Assembly (NCBI RefSeq): GCF_001039355.2 | Contig: NW_019775819.1 | Location: forward strand, 105,182-169,181 | Direction: 5' to 3' | DNA length: 64,000 nt | Source: Lingula anatina | Taxonomy: Eukaryota; Brachiopoda; Lingulata; Lingulida; Lingulidae | Shown: one piece after another, positions 1 through 11,507 of the stretch | Numbering within the stretch: the stretch's first letter is position 1 | Layout of the letters: each line of letters opens with the position of its first letter | The notes under the pieces: generated by a model | Told to the model about the DNA's origin: nothing | The model's input: only the letters and a program-made list of their open reading frames with translations | The model's database searches: none | Translations under genes and position numbers: made by a program

Positions 1-23
1 GGGGGGGGGGGGGGGGGGGGGGG
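1..23. repeat. Poly-G run at window start
   Basis: The first 23 bases are all G. The run sits directly against the donor-side intron of the minus-strand gene. It could be a genuine homopolymer or a sequencing/assembly end artefact; nothing functional is visible. Confidence 0.9.
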
Positions 24-43
24 TCAGCCACTGGCCCTATTAC

Positions 44-3000
44 CTGTATTAACCATCTGTCCTAGATTCAGACGCCCTCTATTATTGCCGTTTCCGCCTG
101 CATACGGATAGATGGTGCTGGTGATGGCGTCATTGTTCAGACATGCATAGTTGAGTCCGGTGTTTTTCAGCGTCACGCTGCACATGGACATGACGTCCGA
201 TGTGTTATAGGGGGTAAAGGCGTCTACAGCTATTGTGGCTGTGGGGTAAGGGATGTACATATCGAGGGTAAACTTGGCGGCTGATCCGATCTCCACCTGG
301 GGTGGCCCGTTGAGGGTGAGATTCGCTGGGGCGCTGGTGTTCTGGAAAAAGAAAAAAATAATACAACTTGTAGCAAAATGCATAAAAGATAGTGCCCGCT
401 AAAAATATAGTTAAGTTGAAAATGCGTGTTGCTTCAGGGAAGAAAAGAACTGGACAGCTACTTGGTACGACAGACGAGACAGTGAAGGACTATTATAGCC
501 ACACGGTACAAAATGAAAAGCCAGAACCAACACTACCGTTTGTTCAAGACTACTCTTTCTCTGTTATTATTATTATTATTATTATCATTATTATGATTAT
601 GATGATGATGATGATGATGATGTAAAATCGCCGCTGAAGTAACTCCCAGGTCCTGTTATCCCTGTATAGCTATAAATGAAAATTAAAAATGATGGAGTTG
701 AAATACCCATTTGCTTCTATCCAATCCCGAAAATGAATAATGAAAACGACTTAAACATTTTAGAAAGGAAGTTCTTTTGAACGTAGCTTCTATTTGTTAT
801 AAAACAACTTTTGTATGCGCCTAGTTCTTTGGCCTAATATTCTATTGTTCTATTACACAAACCACTTCATTTGTATACTGAGAACAAACATGGATAAAAA
901 CTTAAACAAAGCCTCGTAGCCCTTGAACTTAGACTTCATGATTTATTCTTACAACACCAGAGGAAACGACTAATAGCAAATCATTAAATTTAGAAACAAA
1001 ATGTGTTTATTAGCAAAACATCTCACCGCGAGCGAGACAGAAGGAAATTACCGAGAACCAGGCTGTCAACAGAAGCGTATTGATTAGATATAACCACTCC
1101 AGTTCATAAAAACAATGATGCAGCCCAAAATTTAGATGTGTTATCGATGCTGTCAGTGCGTGGAGGAAATGGCGCTCTTTTCCTGGATACCCGGTACAAA
1201 GACGCGGACGCCTGGCAACGGATATAACGCCCGGTCGAGTTTCAGCGCGCTGTTTGGAAAAGATTCATAATAAATGAGAAAATGTCGATAACAGACTTGA
1301 TGGATGACGGACTAACATATGCTCAGATAGCTGAGACTCGGAGCACAACATGGCTGCACTGGTTTTTGATTTTTGTCTTCCTAAATTCCTAAAACCCGTG
1401 CGTTTAAAAAGACTGGCTAGTGTATATAAAAAAGCCTGTCTAGTTTCCCAAAATTCATGTGTGTCATATAATAGAATGTTTTCAACTTCACACTGAGTAG
1501 GGGGAAAGAATACAGAAGGATATCTGTCTGGAGAGAGAGAGAGAGAGGGAGAGAGAGGGGTGACAATAAGAGCACAATAGATATAAAATATTGAATAAGG
1601 AAATGTCAGTTTCATTTTACCTGACCCTCTTTTTCTAAAATCCCTAAATAATCCGAATGAAATTGATTAAGCCTGTACTACAGCATTGTAAGTGATGCAC
1701 TGAATATTAGTAAAATGCGCACATATTTCTTTTTATAGTCTCTCTCTCTCTGATTTTCTAATATGATTTGCTGTCATACTCTCTTTCTCTCTCTGGTCAC
1801 TTTGATAACAAAGACGACACTAAATATACATTTATTATCAAAAGTACCGAAAATCAATTTATAATTGGTCTGGCAAACGTACATAACCATGCAAGCGCCA
1901 TGTGCAAGAGAGTGTCCTGTGCCACATGGTCCGGTTTCTATCTATTTGTACAGGTAAGCCTCGTCCTAGATTCTGACCCATATACGTCACGTTAATCGTA
2001 ACCTGCATGAATCTAAAGGAGGATGGAAACACGTTTTCTTTAAACCGAAAAACTATGGTGCTTCTGTTACGTGTAACTGGCTGTTATAGAATTTGAATAT
2101 TTTGATCTGTAGCCATTTTGTTTAAAAATATGTTTTAAATTCTGTTCTTTCCAACGCATGTATATTCCCGAGTGTGCATTCTTCTTTGCTTCTAAATATG
2201 CCCCTAAACACGTACTCTAAATATGACCTTTTGCCCATGCTGGTGTTCACACACATTATGAGTAACGCTACAGCGCACAATGTAGACAAAAATGACAAGA
2301 TGAAAAAGGAAAAAAAACTACTTACAAAAACATCAGTCTCTGTGATGTAGGACACCTGTGCCACCCAAATGTCGCTGTCATTGTTGAAGGAGGCCCCCGC
2401 ACTCAACCAGTACTCCTCCCCGGAGACTGTTAAATTAGACGTGATCTTGTACACCTTGTAGTCGATGAAGACCATGCTGGCGTTGGGCGTGGACGCGTCG
2501 GTTCCGCTGTTTTCCACTGTACCAAGGTTAAGGATGGCTCTGTCGTACTGGTATTGAAAACATGTTAATTTATTAACATATGAATAAGAACGTGCTGAAG
2601 GAAAGAAAAATCTAGTTTTTCTAAATTATGCTAGCCTACTGCTTCAACTACTACCACTACTACATGTACTACAGTTACTACTACTACTACTAGTATTACT
2701 ACCACTACTGCTACTACTACTAATAATAAATCCTCATACAATCTTTCTTCTTTTTACTGGCAGCAGCAGTAGTAGTACATGTACACTGTAGTAGTAAAGG
2801 TTGATTGCAAATATTAGGAGTAGAGCACCCGTTGCTCACACAAAACGCGTTTTTAAGTCAAATACAGTGTTCACATCATTGCACTGACATGTCACAGAAG
2901 GCCTTTGGCTGCAGTCTTACTATTAAGCAAATAAAAGTTTTGTACTCACAATGCCGTTGCCGTATACAGACTCCAAAACTGGGGTCACATTCCCCATGTT

Positions 3001-3580
3001 GAGGTTATCCCCCACGTGGACCACCCGCGGGTTACACAACATAGCTTGGGTCGTGTCGTTATCCGATGAGAAGAGTTCCACCACGACGTCCGAAGAACCT
3101 GTTAGAATTTTTTAAAATGTGACTGGTTGTTTGAATAGTTTTCAGTTGTTTGAATAGTTTTCTATTAAACTATTCATTTAAAAAAGGGAAGTAAAAATGC
3201 TAGATTTAAGTTCTCTCAACCTTATTTTCTCTTTCTCAGTCTGAAGAATACCACAGTGCATGTATTTGATTTCGGATTATATTTAAATTTGAATTATACT
3301 TTTGAAAATATATCATGAAATGCTTTCGAAAATGTACTACAATATGGGCGAGTTCTTTAGTATTACACCTAAAATGCTATAAACGAATTCGTGTTCAGGT
3401 ATCAACCACGAATCTTTATTTTGACTGTACTGGGATAATTGTGATATCATATATACCTGAAGGGAAGTGGATGGTCACCCGGAACGACAGCTCGGTCCCA
3501 TCATAGATCTGGGTGATGTTTGGGTGTCTCTCCAAGTAGAACGTGAGGTTATCTGGGATCGGGCTGTCCACTGTCACCTC
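44..3580 (-). CDS. Partial extracellular repeat-domain protein, four exons, family not recognised
   Basis: Four minus-strand exons join in frame with canonical splice sites: complement 3457-3580, 2950-3098, 2326-2547 and 44-341. They encode about 264 residues of an extracellular-looking sequence, rich in beta-strand-like stretches and N-glycosylation sequons (for example NLT, NIT, NDS). Two tandem copies of one domain of about 160 residues can be seen. Each copy has a hydrophobic/aromatic stretch near SFRVTIHFPSG or AKFTLDMYIPYP, a cysteine in the middle (MLCNP, SMCSV), and ends in a LNLG..(V)(E/N)(N)(S/T)G motif (LNLGTVENSG, LNLGQMVNTG). Phases agree (0-1, 1-0, 0-0, 0-1). Neither start nor stop is visible: the gene runs off the left edge, and its 5' side stops near the N at 3736. 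I do not recognise the family; large receptor-like surface proteins of invertebrates are a possible home. No function is assigned. Confidence 0.62.
342..2325 (-). other. Intron of the extracellular repeat gene, with microsatellites
   Basis: This 2-kb intron has no further coding exon that I can support. It holds an ATT/ATG trinucleotide tract at about 562-623, a GA tract near 1530-1560 and CT tracts near 1738-1793. Open frames across these tracts are low-complexity and not credible proteins. Confidence 0.6.
2640..2798. repeat. ACT/AGT trinucleotide-rich tract with complementary halves
   Basis: A run of CTA/ACT triplets (about 2640-2730) is followed after about 40 bases by GTAGTA triplets (about 2766-2797). 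The two halves are complementary, and each contains a TACATGTAC core, so they could pair as an imperfect hairpin in the intron transcript. Confidence 0.7.
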
Positions 3581-4685
3581 CTGAGAATATAAGTAAAATT
3601 TGGTCAACAGTGAATAAAATGGAATGGTGGCGTTCTTTATAAATTGCAAATTCATCATCAATTGTCAGGCCTGTTGCAGGCTTTGATCATTGTCCTCCAG
3701 TCTATTCTATTTTCAGTCGATTGGATGAGAATTTTNGCCAAAAGATGGCACCACTAGGTGGCTCTCATCATTTGCCCTGTGGATGTTGTTAACTCTTGGA
3801 CATGACAGTTATCCCATATCTTTTGATTCCTTTTCAACCTGCACGTTAAATTCATTCCACGTGAATTAACCTTTTTCCCAAAAATAGTTATTGTAGTAAT
3901 ACTTAATAAAAGCTGACTCTAGAATTTTGAAAAGTTGGTTGGTTTTATATTCATAGCAGAAAGTGAATTGTTGTGAATATTTGAAAATGTTAACTAGTTA
4001 AAATTAAATTGTTAGAGGAAGTTCATTTGAAATTTTTAAATATTTACCGTAAATTTACCTGAGAGCAGCCCTCTAAATCAAGTATTCATTTGTTGCTATT
4101 GATACATTACTTGTAAAACAAGGCTATGGCTTCTCTGATGTCTTTTCAAACTGTAGTGTTATGTTGTTGCAGTTGTTTCCTGCATACTCTTATGGCATAT
4201 TAGGAAGCATGAAATAATCTATATCAAGAAATTCAATTTTGTCAGAAACCAATACCTCAGTGGCTGTCCTATTGAGCATTTAACATTGGGTGAAATGGCC
4301 AAAATTTCATGTTGATTAAATTGGTGAAAAAATGAATCGGGTATTTAAAAAAAAAGGCAAAAACTGGTTTCATTCGTTACACTTGATTTTCATAGCAATG
4401 AAACACCTTTCTCGAAAGAAAACTCTTCAGAAAGCAAAATGCAATAATCAGAAGTGGATCTATTCCCAGAGGGGTTATTTCAACAGAATGGCCTTTGTAA
4501 GATACATATTGTTTCAGAACAATAATGATGAATTTTTGATGACATATCTATATCAATATTGTGAAATAAGTAACATTTCATGATCAATTAGAAAAGGCTG
4601 TCACTGCATTTGATTTTTCAAGGCATCACCTTGTGATATATGTTATTTATTCCAAAAATATTGAAAATTTGTATTTTTCTTTCAG
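3581..4685. other. Non-coding stretch with contig join at 3736
   Basis: No exon can be supported here on either strand. A single N at 3736 marks a join. To its left lies the minus-strand extracellular gene, to its right AT-rich intron-like sequence leading into the first PLC-beta exon. No PH-domain exon of PLC-beta was found upstream of 4686. Confidence 0.6.
3736..3736. other. Single-N contig join
   Basis: One N separates the minus-strand extracellular gene from the PLC-beta piece. Confidence 0.85.
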
Positions 4686-5524
4686 CATCACCAGGACTTT
4701 TGCCTCTGGTCGTACCGAGAGGTTAATTATGCAGTCATTGAAGGACCTGGGGTTTCCTAGTGGCAAGGTGAGTGACTGATGGACACACCCATTGACAGTG
4801 ACATTTACAACATGAGTCTTATGATTGACAGGTGTTTGATAATGAATAACAGACATTGCCCATAACACCCCTTTTAATCTCATTCAAAATTGTTCACTTA
4901 AAATTTTATTGAATTGAAAGTTGACATTCAATATTTTGTTTCTCATTCGTTTTGTTGCATTTTGCTGAATCTTTTATAAAAATTATTAAAAATCCATAGC
5001 TTTTCATAGATTTTAAAGATGATATTTGTTAACTAAACCATGACTTTGATTGATGTTTGACTGATAATTAAACCATGACTTTGATTGATACTTTTCCAGA
5101 TTGATGAAATAGAAACATCCCAGTTTACCTTTGAAAAATTCTATGAGCTTTATCATAAGATCTGCCCTAGGACAGATATCGAGGAGTTATTCAAAGAAGT
5201 GTAAGTTCACTTACATCCCCTTGCACTATCTTTTAATGAAAGTAGTCAATCTTCATTTTTTTTATTATAATTCTTTTTGTTTTATGAGTCATGCAGGGAC
5301 TTAAATTATTAATACACAAGCAACTAAGATAAACTGTGGTTCATGCAAGGAGAAAATTAGTGGCAATTTACAACCAGTATTCTGTTGATGACTACATATA
5401 TGTATGTCTCCTATTCAGATATTTGAATATATCTTTAATTTCTTAATGCTACAAACATATTTATTATAGTTCAAAAGGAGGTGATCATCTGACCATGATA
5501 CAACTGATAGAATTTCTTAATGAG
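4686..5524 (+). CDS. Orphan exons for the EF-hand region of phospholipase C-beta
   Basis: Three exons, 4686-4767, 5100-5200 and 5470-5524, are bounded by good AG/GT sites and join in frame (1+27 codons, 33 codons+2, 1+18 codons). The product closely resembles the EF-hand region of Gq-regulated phospholipase C-beta: it contains [37 protein letters not shown] and LIEFLNE. In the family this part follows the PH domain and precedes the catalytic X and Y halves, which hydrolyse PIP2 to IP3 and diacylglycerol. Neither the PH domain nor the catalytic domain is present nearby. The last exon ends in phase 0, while the next downstream coding exon (6874) needs phase 1, so the two do not join. The segment lies between the single Ns at 3736 and 6534. 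A misplaced contig, a pseudogene fragment, or a gene with very long introns are all possible. Confidence 0.83.
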
Positions 5525-6082
5525 GTAAGTTTCCTCTGAGCGTCATCAAAATGTGTTAAACAGTATGTCAAGTGCAAGTGCCCCCCAAAGTAATACATGA
5601 ATAGAATAATCTATAAATAGATTATGTAATTTAAAGACTGCCTCTCCTGCCATTTTCATATTAAGTTGTTTTCACTTTGGGATAAATATTTAGTTATCTT
5701 ACAACTATCATGTTTATATATACATATTATGTGTTTGAGATGTGCATGTGTAATACAGGGAACATAGAGGCAATATTGCAATTAAAATCTATATCATTGG
5801 ATCACATGCCAAGGGAGAAAAGAGGGAATTGACTTTGAATATATGAACATTTAAGTTGAAATTTGTATATCAAAATATTTTGATAAAAGATAAGTGAAAA
5901 TTAATAAACTTACTAAAATAACTACCATGTCAACAACCACAGGGTCTTGAAATTATGTAAAGGGTAGGTATTTCATAAAATGATGAAATTGCAATAGCAC
6001 ATCATTAAGGGCATCTTTTATATGATTATAAAAGACCCTGTATGATTATTTTTCAAACATGACCCCACAAAGACAGACGAAG

Positions 6083-6175
6083 CTGATTATATTCAATTTG
6101 ACTGTGCCTTAGCCAGAATCCCTGCTGAGATAGAACGGTCCTGTTAGTTTGATAACTTCTATTCTGAACACAGCC
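6083..6175 (+). repeat. Foldback repeat fragment, copy 1
   Basis: Matches the right half of the 63557-63745 repeat in the same orientation: AGAATCCCTGCTGAGATAGA, then TCCTG, ATAACTTCT and CTGAACACAGCCTAAG. The left arm is missing or diverged. Confidence 0.65.
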
Positions 6176-6533
6176 TAAGACTAACTTTCATTCGACACTG
6201 TTTTGTAAAACACAACTTGGCCTGGCTATAGGTTAACAAGAAAAAAGTGACTAGAATTGAGACATTAAAATTTGATTTTTTTTTAGATAGAGTCAAATAA
6301 GAAAGAGAAAAAAAGGAGAGAGGACTGGGATAGATCTGTGACCCTTTACCTAACTTATTTCAAAATTGTTGCAAAGTTCTGAAAATAACATAGAATTACC
6401 TGTGAACTTGATTAATGCCCTGGAAATTATAAAGCTTCTAGTCCAAACTGCCTAGATAAAGGTATCATGCCTCTCAGTTCAGGGGTGATTTATTAGTGCA
6501 AGTTAATATGAATGCAGATGTCTATTGATTTTT

Positions 6534-6534
6534 N
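6534..6534. other. Single-N contig join beside a G run
   Basis: One N followed by about 15 G. It separates the PLC-beta piece from the ZU5-UPA gene. Confidence 0.85.
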
Positions 6535-6873
6535 GGGGGGGGGGGGGGGATAATTATTTTTACATTTTAATTTCTACTAACTTCTCCCATGCCATTGACG
6601 TGAAGACATTTCAACACTGATAGACATAACATCAGGGATGTGCTGGGGTAATTCAGATTTACAATATACTTAGGTGTTGGGAATGCCCCAAATGTATTCT
6701 ATTTTTTTTTCACATTATAACTTTTGATATTTGGCCCAGACAATAGCAGTGAGGAAGTTGACATATTTATTTATTGAACCTGTAGGTTTTGTTCAGATAA
6801 ATTACAGTTAAACAATGATCAGGAGAAAGACAGTTCTATTAATTTTACATTTTCTTTCAATACATTGCTATAG

Positions 6874-8617
6874 GAGACAGAGATGGCGGTATGTTACAAG
6901 AAGAAAGAAAGTCAGAGTCACCTGCACTACCCCAGACCAGGCACTCTACCTCACAATGCAGTGAGGAGATAGGGACAGATGCTGTCAAAGACACGTACCT
7001 GAGGAGATTCTCCATCACTCCAGAAGGTGGACAAGTTCATCTGAAGGAAGTTGGAGTATTCTTGTTAGTGCCTCCAGGAGCTCTGGCTGAAACTACAGAA
7101 ATGTTCATTGGTATAAGTTGGAGAGAAGAAGACATGCCACCGCTGCCACCATGTCAGACTAGAGCAAGTCCAGTTGTTGTCTGCGGACCACATGGCCTCA
7201 GGTTCAGAACACCAGTGTACTTGTCATTTTATCACTGCATATCAGGAACACGTCAGAGAAAGATGGGAAAGATCCGTCCTGAAAATGTAACTCATTATTC
7301 AAGAATGGACAATCCATTTTACATATGGCAGTCAGAAACTCACTTAAATGACCCTTGTCGGTGGAAAGTATTGAGCAATGCTTCTGTTGTGTTGACAAAC
7401 ACCAAATGTGTCTTAACCACGAACCAGTTCTGCAAACACAGTTTGTCATGTGACAGTAAGCGTCTTTCTGCCTTGGTGTTTGGGTCATTTCAGCCTCTAC
7501 ATGTCCCCTTGCTGAAACTGATGGTGTGCTGTGTCAATGACACCCGAGATGAGGTAGAGGTGAGAATTAATTTATAAGTGGTTTTCTTTTTTGATTGTTA
7601 TGACTATTCCTGACACATTGGCATAATATTGGTGCTGTGGATGATTGCAAATAACTGTGTTAAGTTGTAATTGGTCACTGCATTAAGTGCCTTTGTTAAT
7701 TTTAATTCTTTCGAATAATGATGTGCATTATTTTTTCAATTGTTTATTTGCATTACATAACCCAACAAATCATTTTGTCATCATCTCTGTTGCATTTGTT
7801 TGTGGAGATCATTTTTTCTCTTTATCTTTTGATACCCCTAAAATGTTATGTTGCTATTGAAGGCTAAATACTTTTTGTTGGAATGTTGTAGATTGTGAGA
7901 ACTTATGCTAAGGAATCACTCCTCATGGAGATGTTAGATTTGGCAAAGAAGTTTCAATTCTTAACTTGTGAGTACAGTGAGAGTGAAGATAAGGAGTCCT
8001 ATGATGTCAGCCTTTTGTTGGACGAGTTTGAGACAGAGTGGAAGTTGCATACAGATTCTCAGGAAAAGGTAGGCTTTTATTACTTATATTTTCCAAAATT
8101 GTGCAACAAAGATAAGCCATTTAGGCGTAAAGGGCCTGTATTGTGATGATTATGGCAAAATTAGTTTCTGAGATAATGATAAAGAGAGCTATAACAGGCC
8201 CTTAGCCAGCAATTTCAAGGGGGGGGGGGTCTTTTTCTGAAAAAGTGGACCTTTTACCATATAATTCCCATGTACCTAGGTCAAATTTTACCCAGAGTGG
8301 ACCTTTTTCCAGCAAAAAGGAGGGGTTCTTTCGAACTCCCCGAACCCCCCCTGGCTACGGGCCTGTATAATAATAGATAATGATAGAGAGAGAGTGATAG
8401 GAAATAAGTCTAAAAAAGACCCTTTTGCATTTTAGGTGATAAAGTATGTGAAATTGCTGAAAAGTGACATGTAATGTATGCCCTGAGCCCAAAAATGGCA
8501 GACAGACTTGATGTGTTTGTCTGCAAGATACACATAAAGCAGAAAGTATCCGAGGATCAGGAAGAGGACATCAAAGTGCTGACATCCACTGAGTTTGACA
8601 TCCACTGGAAGTTACCA
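6874..8617 (+). CDS. ZU5-UPA domain protein, N-terminal part, with apparent frameshift
   Basis: Exon 6874-7559 encodes a ZU5 domain: the segment GVFLLVPPGALAE and, further on, VVVCGPHGLRFRTPVYLSF match the conserved core shared by UNC5 receptors, PIDD and ankyrins. A UPA-like region follows (LVFGSFQPLHVPLLKLMVCC) and continues into exon 7892-8068. ZU5-UPA modules fold together and mediate intramolecular closure or protein contacts in signalling proteins. The next exon, 8436-8617, is 182 nt, although both flanking exons are in phase 0. Read from its acceptor it stops at TAA 8472-8474; a second frame from about 8475 to 8617 is open and fits downstream. One missing base near 8470 would explain this. 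The first in-frame ATG of the ZU5 frame is at 6891, preceded by an out-of-frame ATG at 6883. The true 5' end is unknown. It could be an intact gene with an assembly indel, or a pseudogene. Confidence 0.75.
8215..8360. repeat. G-run and C-rich intronic segment
   Basis: A G homopolymer (about 8220-8230) and a C-rich segment near 8336-8352 lie in the intron between the UPA exons. They flank a near-repeated phrase (TGGACCTTTT and CTTTTTCC) and look like a fragment of an interspersed element. Nothing coding is supported. Confidence 0.4.
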
Positions 8618-8893
8618 GTAAGTTAGTAGAAAACTTGGGCAATAATAATCTTATGGTACATCATCATATTCTCATTGTGATGTTGTCTTTGTATGATATC
8701 ACAGTTACTGTAACAATATACAATTATAGCACCTGTTATTCCACCCGAAGTTTCAGCATTGTTCAGTTATCCCAACTTCGGGTTGAACCTTATCCAGTAG
8801 TGACTGAAATGCAATGTCTGTAACTGTTTTGATTTGTGTTCACAATTTTAAAGATAATATACTTAAAACACATTGATAAATTATTGATGACAG

Positions 8894-10191
8894 CTCAAAC
8901 AGTGGCAGTGGAGATCCAAGGTGAAGAATGAGGTAAACTTGCTAAAATTATGGCCTCAGGTGACTGCCTCTAAACCAGTTGGCTATCTTCAAAATCCATG
9001 ATTATGTAAGAATTTTTAGTGACCACTTTAGTGTTGATTCATAGAACCACAATAGTTGGACACCTCCTTTATAACATTTAAGTATTTAGTTAAAATATTT
9101 ACTACTGCTAAGCCACTTACCTAATGCTTATTTCTTGTTATATTTTTCAGGTTGCCCCCCCTATGGACTTATACAATCTTAGTAGTTATTCTGGTGGTCC
9201 AGCAAGCCTAAGATCTGCTCCACAATGGAGTTCACACCCATTGCCAGGAGATGAACTGCAGAGGCATGGTGGCAACCATTTTCAGTCACAACCAAACCAG
9301 CAGTATTACAAGCAAGAGCCATACCTACAGAATCAACCTAGGTTTCAATCCAACATTGGTGGTCAGCAGGAATACTTCCAATCTCAAACAGCAAGGGAGA
9401 TGGCTGTACCAGGCCAATACCAAGCAAATCCACCACCATTTCTACCCAACTTTGGCAACCAAAGGTTGCAACTAGGCAATTTCCAATCTCAGACACTGCC
9501 TGGTGAGTCAGCAGGACCAAATATAACCTATCATCAACAAGTAGAATCCCAGCATAGCAGACTACCTCAGGAGCCAGTCACTGACCACCACCTGGAGGAA
9601 CAAGGTGGTGACCACATTCAAACAAGGAGGAAATCAGGCCATGACTTCCAACCTTTACCACCACAGCAGGACCCTGTGGCTACTGAGGATCAAGACCAAG
9701 GTGTTACTGACCCTCAGGCCATCAAAACAATGGGAAACGAAGCTCTTAACCAGGCCCATGGGGATAATCAGTTAGAAAGTTTACCTACGGCAGTGACACA
9801 TGAGATTGCTGGGGTTCTAACACAGATTCCCACTAATACAAGCAGCATGCATATTACATTCAATGTTCAGCAGAATTACCACAATTACTCAGAAAAGGAA
9901 TCGATGCCAAGCATGAAAGAGAAAGATGTGACAGCGTCATTTCATAAACATGTCCCTACAAGTGTGAAAAAACGACTGAATGAGACATTTTCTCAAGATG
10001 ATGTATGGAACCAAGTAAAGAAGATGTATGGCATTTCAGATGAAACCCCATGTCCTCCCGATGTTGTGTCTTCTTTGTTGTCACAAGTTGATGGTTCCAT
10101 TGCATCTTTCATCAGTGTGTTGTTAAAGTTAAAAGAACGCCACAGAGAAGGGCAGCAAGACATTCCACAAGACTTGATTAATGAAGTCAAG
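8894..10191 (+). CDS. ZU5-UPA protein, glutamine-rich C-terminal part
   Basis: A 39-nt exon (8894-8932) and a 1041-nt exon (9151-10191), both phase 0, continue the ZU5-UPA frame after the frameshifted exon. The long exon encodes about 347 residues. The first two thirds are low-complexity, rich in Q, N, P, S and H, and probably disordered. The last 85 residues are more ordered and helix-like, around VWNQVKKMYGISDE and SFISVLLKLKERH. No known domain was recognised there; a death or CARD fold, common at the end of ZU5-UPA proteins, is not evident. The exon ends at a GTCAAG/gtaatt donor, so the coding sequence continues; the only in-phase candidate seen downstream is the exon at 15139. Confidence 0.7.
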
Positions 10192-10267
10192 GTAATTGAT
10201 AATATGGTCTAAAATATAGTCAAATAAAGTAACCAGTCTTTTAAATTTTAAAATGACAATGTTTTTT

Positions 10268-10340
10268 TATGTACAGACACAGATGTGTCTGTACATATAG
10301 CCATCACCTGTGTCTGTCATCGCCGTTGCCGTTGGCGTGC
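10268..10340. repeat. Palindrome-headed interspersed repeat end, copy 1
   Basis: A 30-bp palindrome at 10268-10297 has 14-base arms (core TGTACAGACACA) and a 2-base centre. The following 40 bases match those after an identical palindrome at 38629-38658. The shared head plus shared flank marks one end of an interspersed element, whose body may continue to about 10640. Confidence 0.8.
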
Positions 10341-11158
10341 ACTTTTACCGTAAACACGATAAGTGGAAAACCGTTTTACCTTTTGGCTTGAAACTTACAG
10401 AATTGATGAATGTTTATAATACGCAGGTCAAGTTTGAAAATCAGCATGATCGGGCCATTTTTAGGGAAGTAATGCTGTTTTTTCACTTTTTTCAGCATGT
10501 ATGCAACACCTTTGTGCTATATGATGGTACTGTATGGATGGCAGTCTATAAAATTGTCCCTTGGGTGATCACTAATGAAATTAAGGTCTATAAAGTCACT
10601 TGCCTACTCATTAATTTTCAATTGGCCATTAAATGAGATTACATAAAACACTCCTTGAGATTTCCCTGTAAAGTCCCATAGGTTTAGCTCTCTTAACTGT
10701 GTCACAAAATTAGGATTTGGTGATAATTGTGCAGATAAATGGTGTTTAACATTGCAAATAAATTTACAACAAAAAGAATGTGTTATGCCAACATGCTATA
10801 GATGAATAACAGTGCTTTATTTTTCTCAAACTTGGTGGTGTTATTAATATCAAGTTAATACAGCTAGATTAAAAGTTTGAATAGCAGCTTTATTGGAATT
10901 TTTTACGTTTTATTTAAAAATTTTTTTGAATTATTTTTCAAACACTAGCATCTTCAAGATGTGATTTTTTACTCCCATCCACCAGAAGTGCTGTGCATTT
11001 TCTGTATTTTTGTATATAATTGTTATTTCTTCAGATTTAATTCTTAGGCATGTTAACAGTCTCATTAGGGAACTAATAAGATATGTAGAAGTGTTGTTTT
11101 GACATTTTCTGCTTCTTAACAATATTGTTAGTTGATTATATAAAAATGACGATAAACC

Positions 11159-11507
11159 TGTTATAATATTGCGCATTGTGTAATAAAGTATCATAAATGG
11201 AAAGGAACTCAACATTGCAGTTTGTCAGATTTAATCATTCACTATGTTCAGCATCTGCAAATGGAGCAAATTGGACATTGAAAATTGTTCTATTGATATT
11301 TTTCCTATGTCAACAATTTTCCTAGTTGAACATTTAAAAATGACAGTTTATTGATGATTTTGTTTTAAAATAGGTGTTGAAAATGGAAAGAAAATCATTT
11401 CAGTACAGTTATCTCTTGTTTACATTTTGGCATTTTGAAAGTGTGACTCTGAACTTCCATGGCCTTGAAGACCTTCCCAAATCACATTTTCTGAATATTC
11501 ATGATAC
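11159..11507. repeat. 349-bp duplicated segment, copy 1
   Basis: This segment is nearly identical, with a few substitutions, to 13589-13937. Copy 2 begins right after a single N, so these probably represent overlapping ends of two contigs or two alleles rather than a biological repeat. Confidence 0.9.

Larger units (their letters stand above)
5525..6873. other. Non-coding stretch with foldback-repeat fragment and contig join
   Basis: No further PLC-beta exon was found; the expected continuation after the EF-hands is absent. The stretch holds a partial copy of the foldback repeat (about 6083-6175) and, at 6534, a single N followed by a G run. Confidence 0.6.

Noticed and set aside
7204-7488. 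Minus-strand open frame within the ZU5 exon
   Set aside because: Opposite strand of a well-supported ZU5 domain exon.
9251-9520. Overlapping frames in the glutamine-rich exon
   Set aside because: The continuous phase-0 frame from 9151 to 10191 explains the exon; the other frames are by-products of low complexity.
10310-10636. 108-codon open frame after the palindrome
   Set aside because: Part of an interspersed repeat body, with no recognised protein and no splice context.
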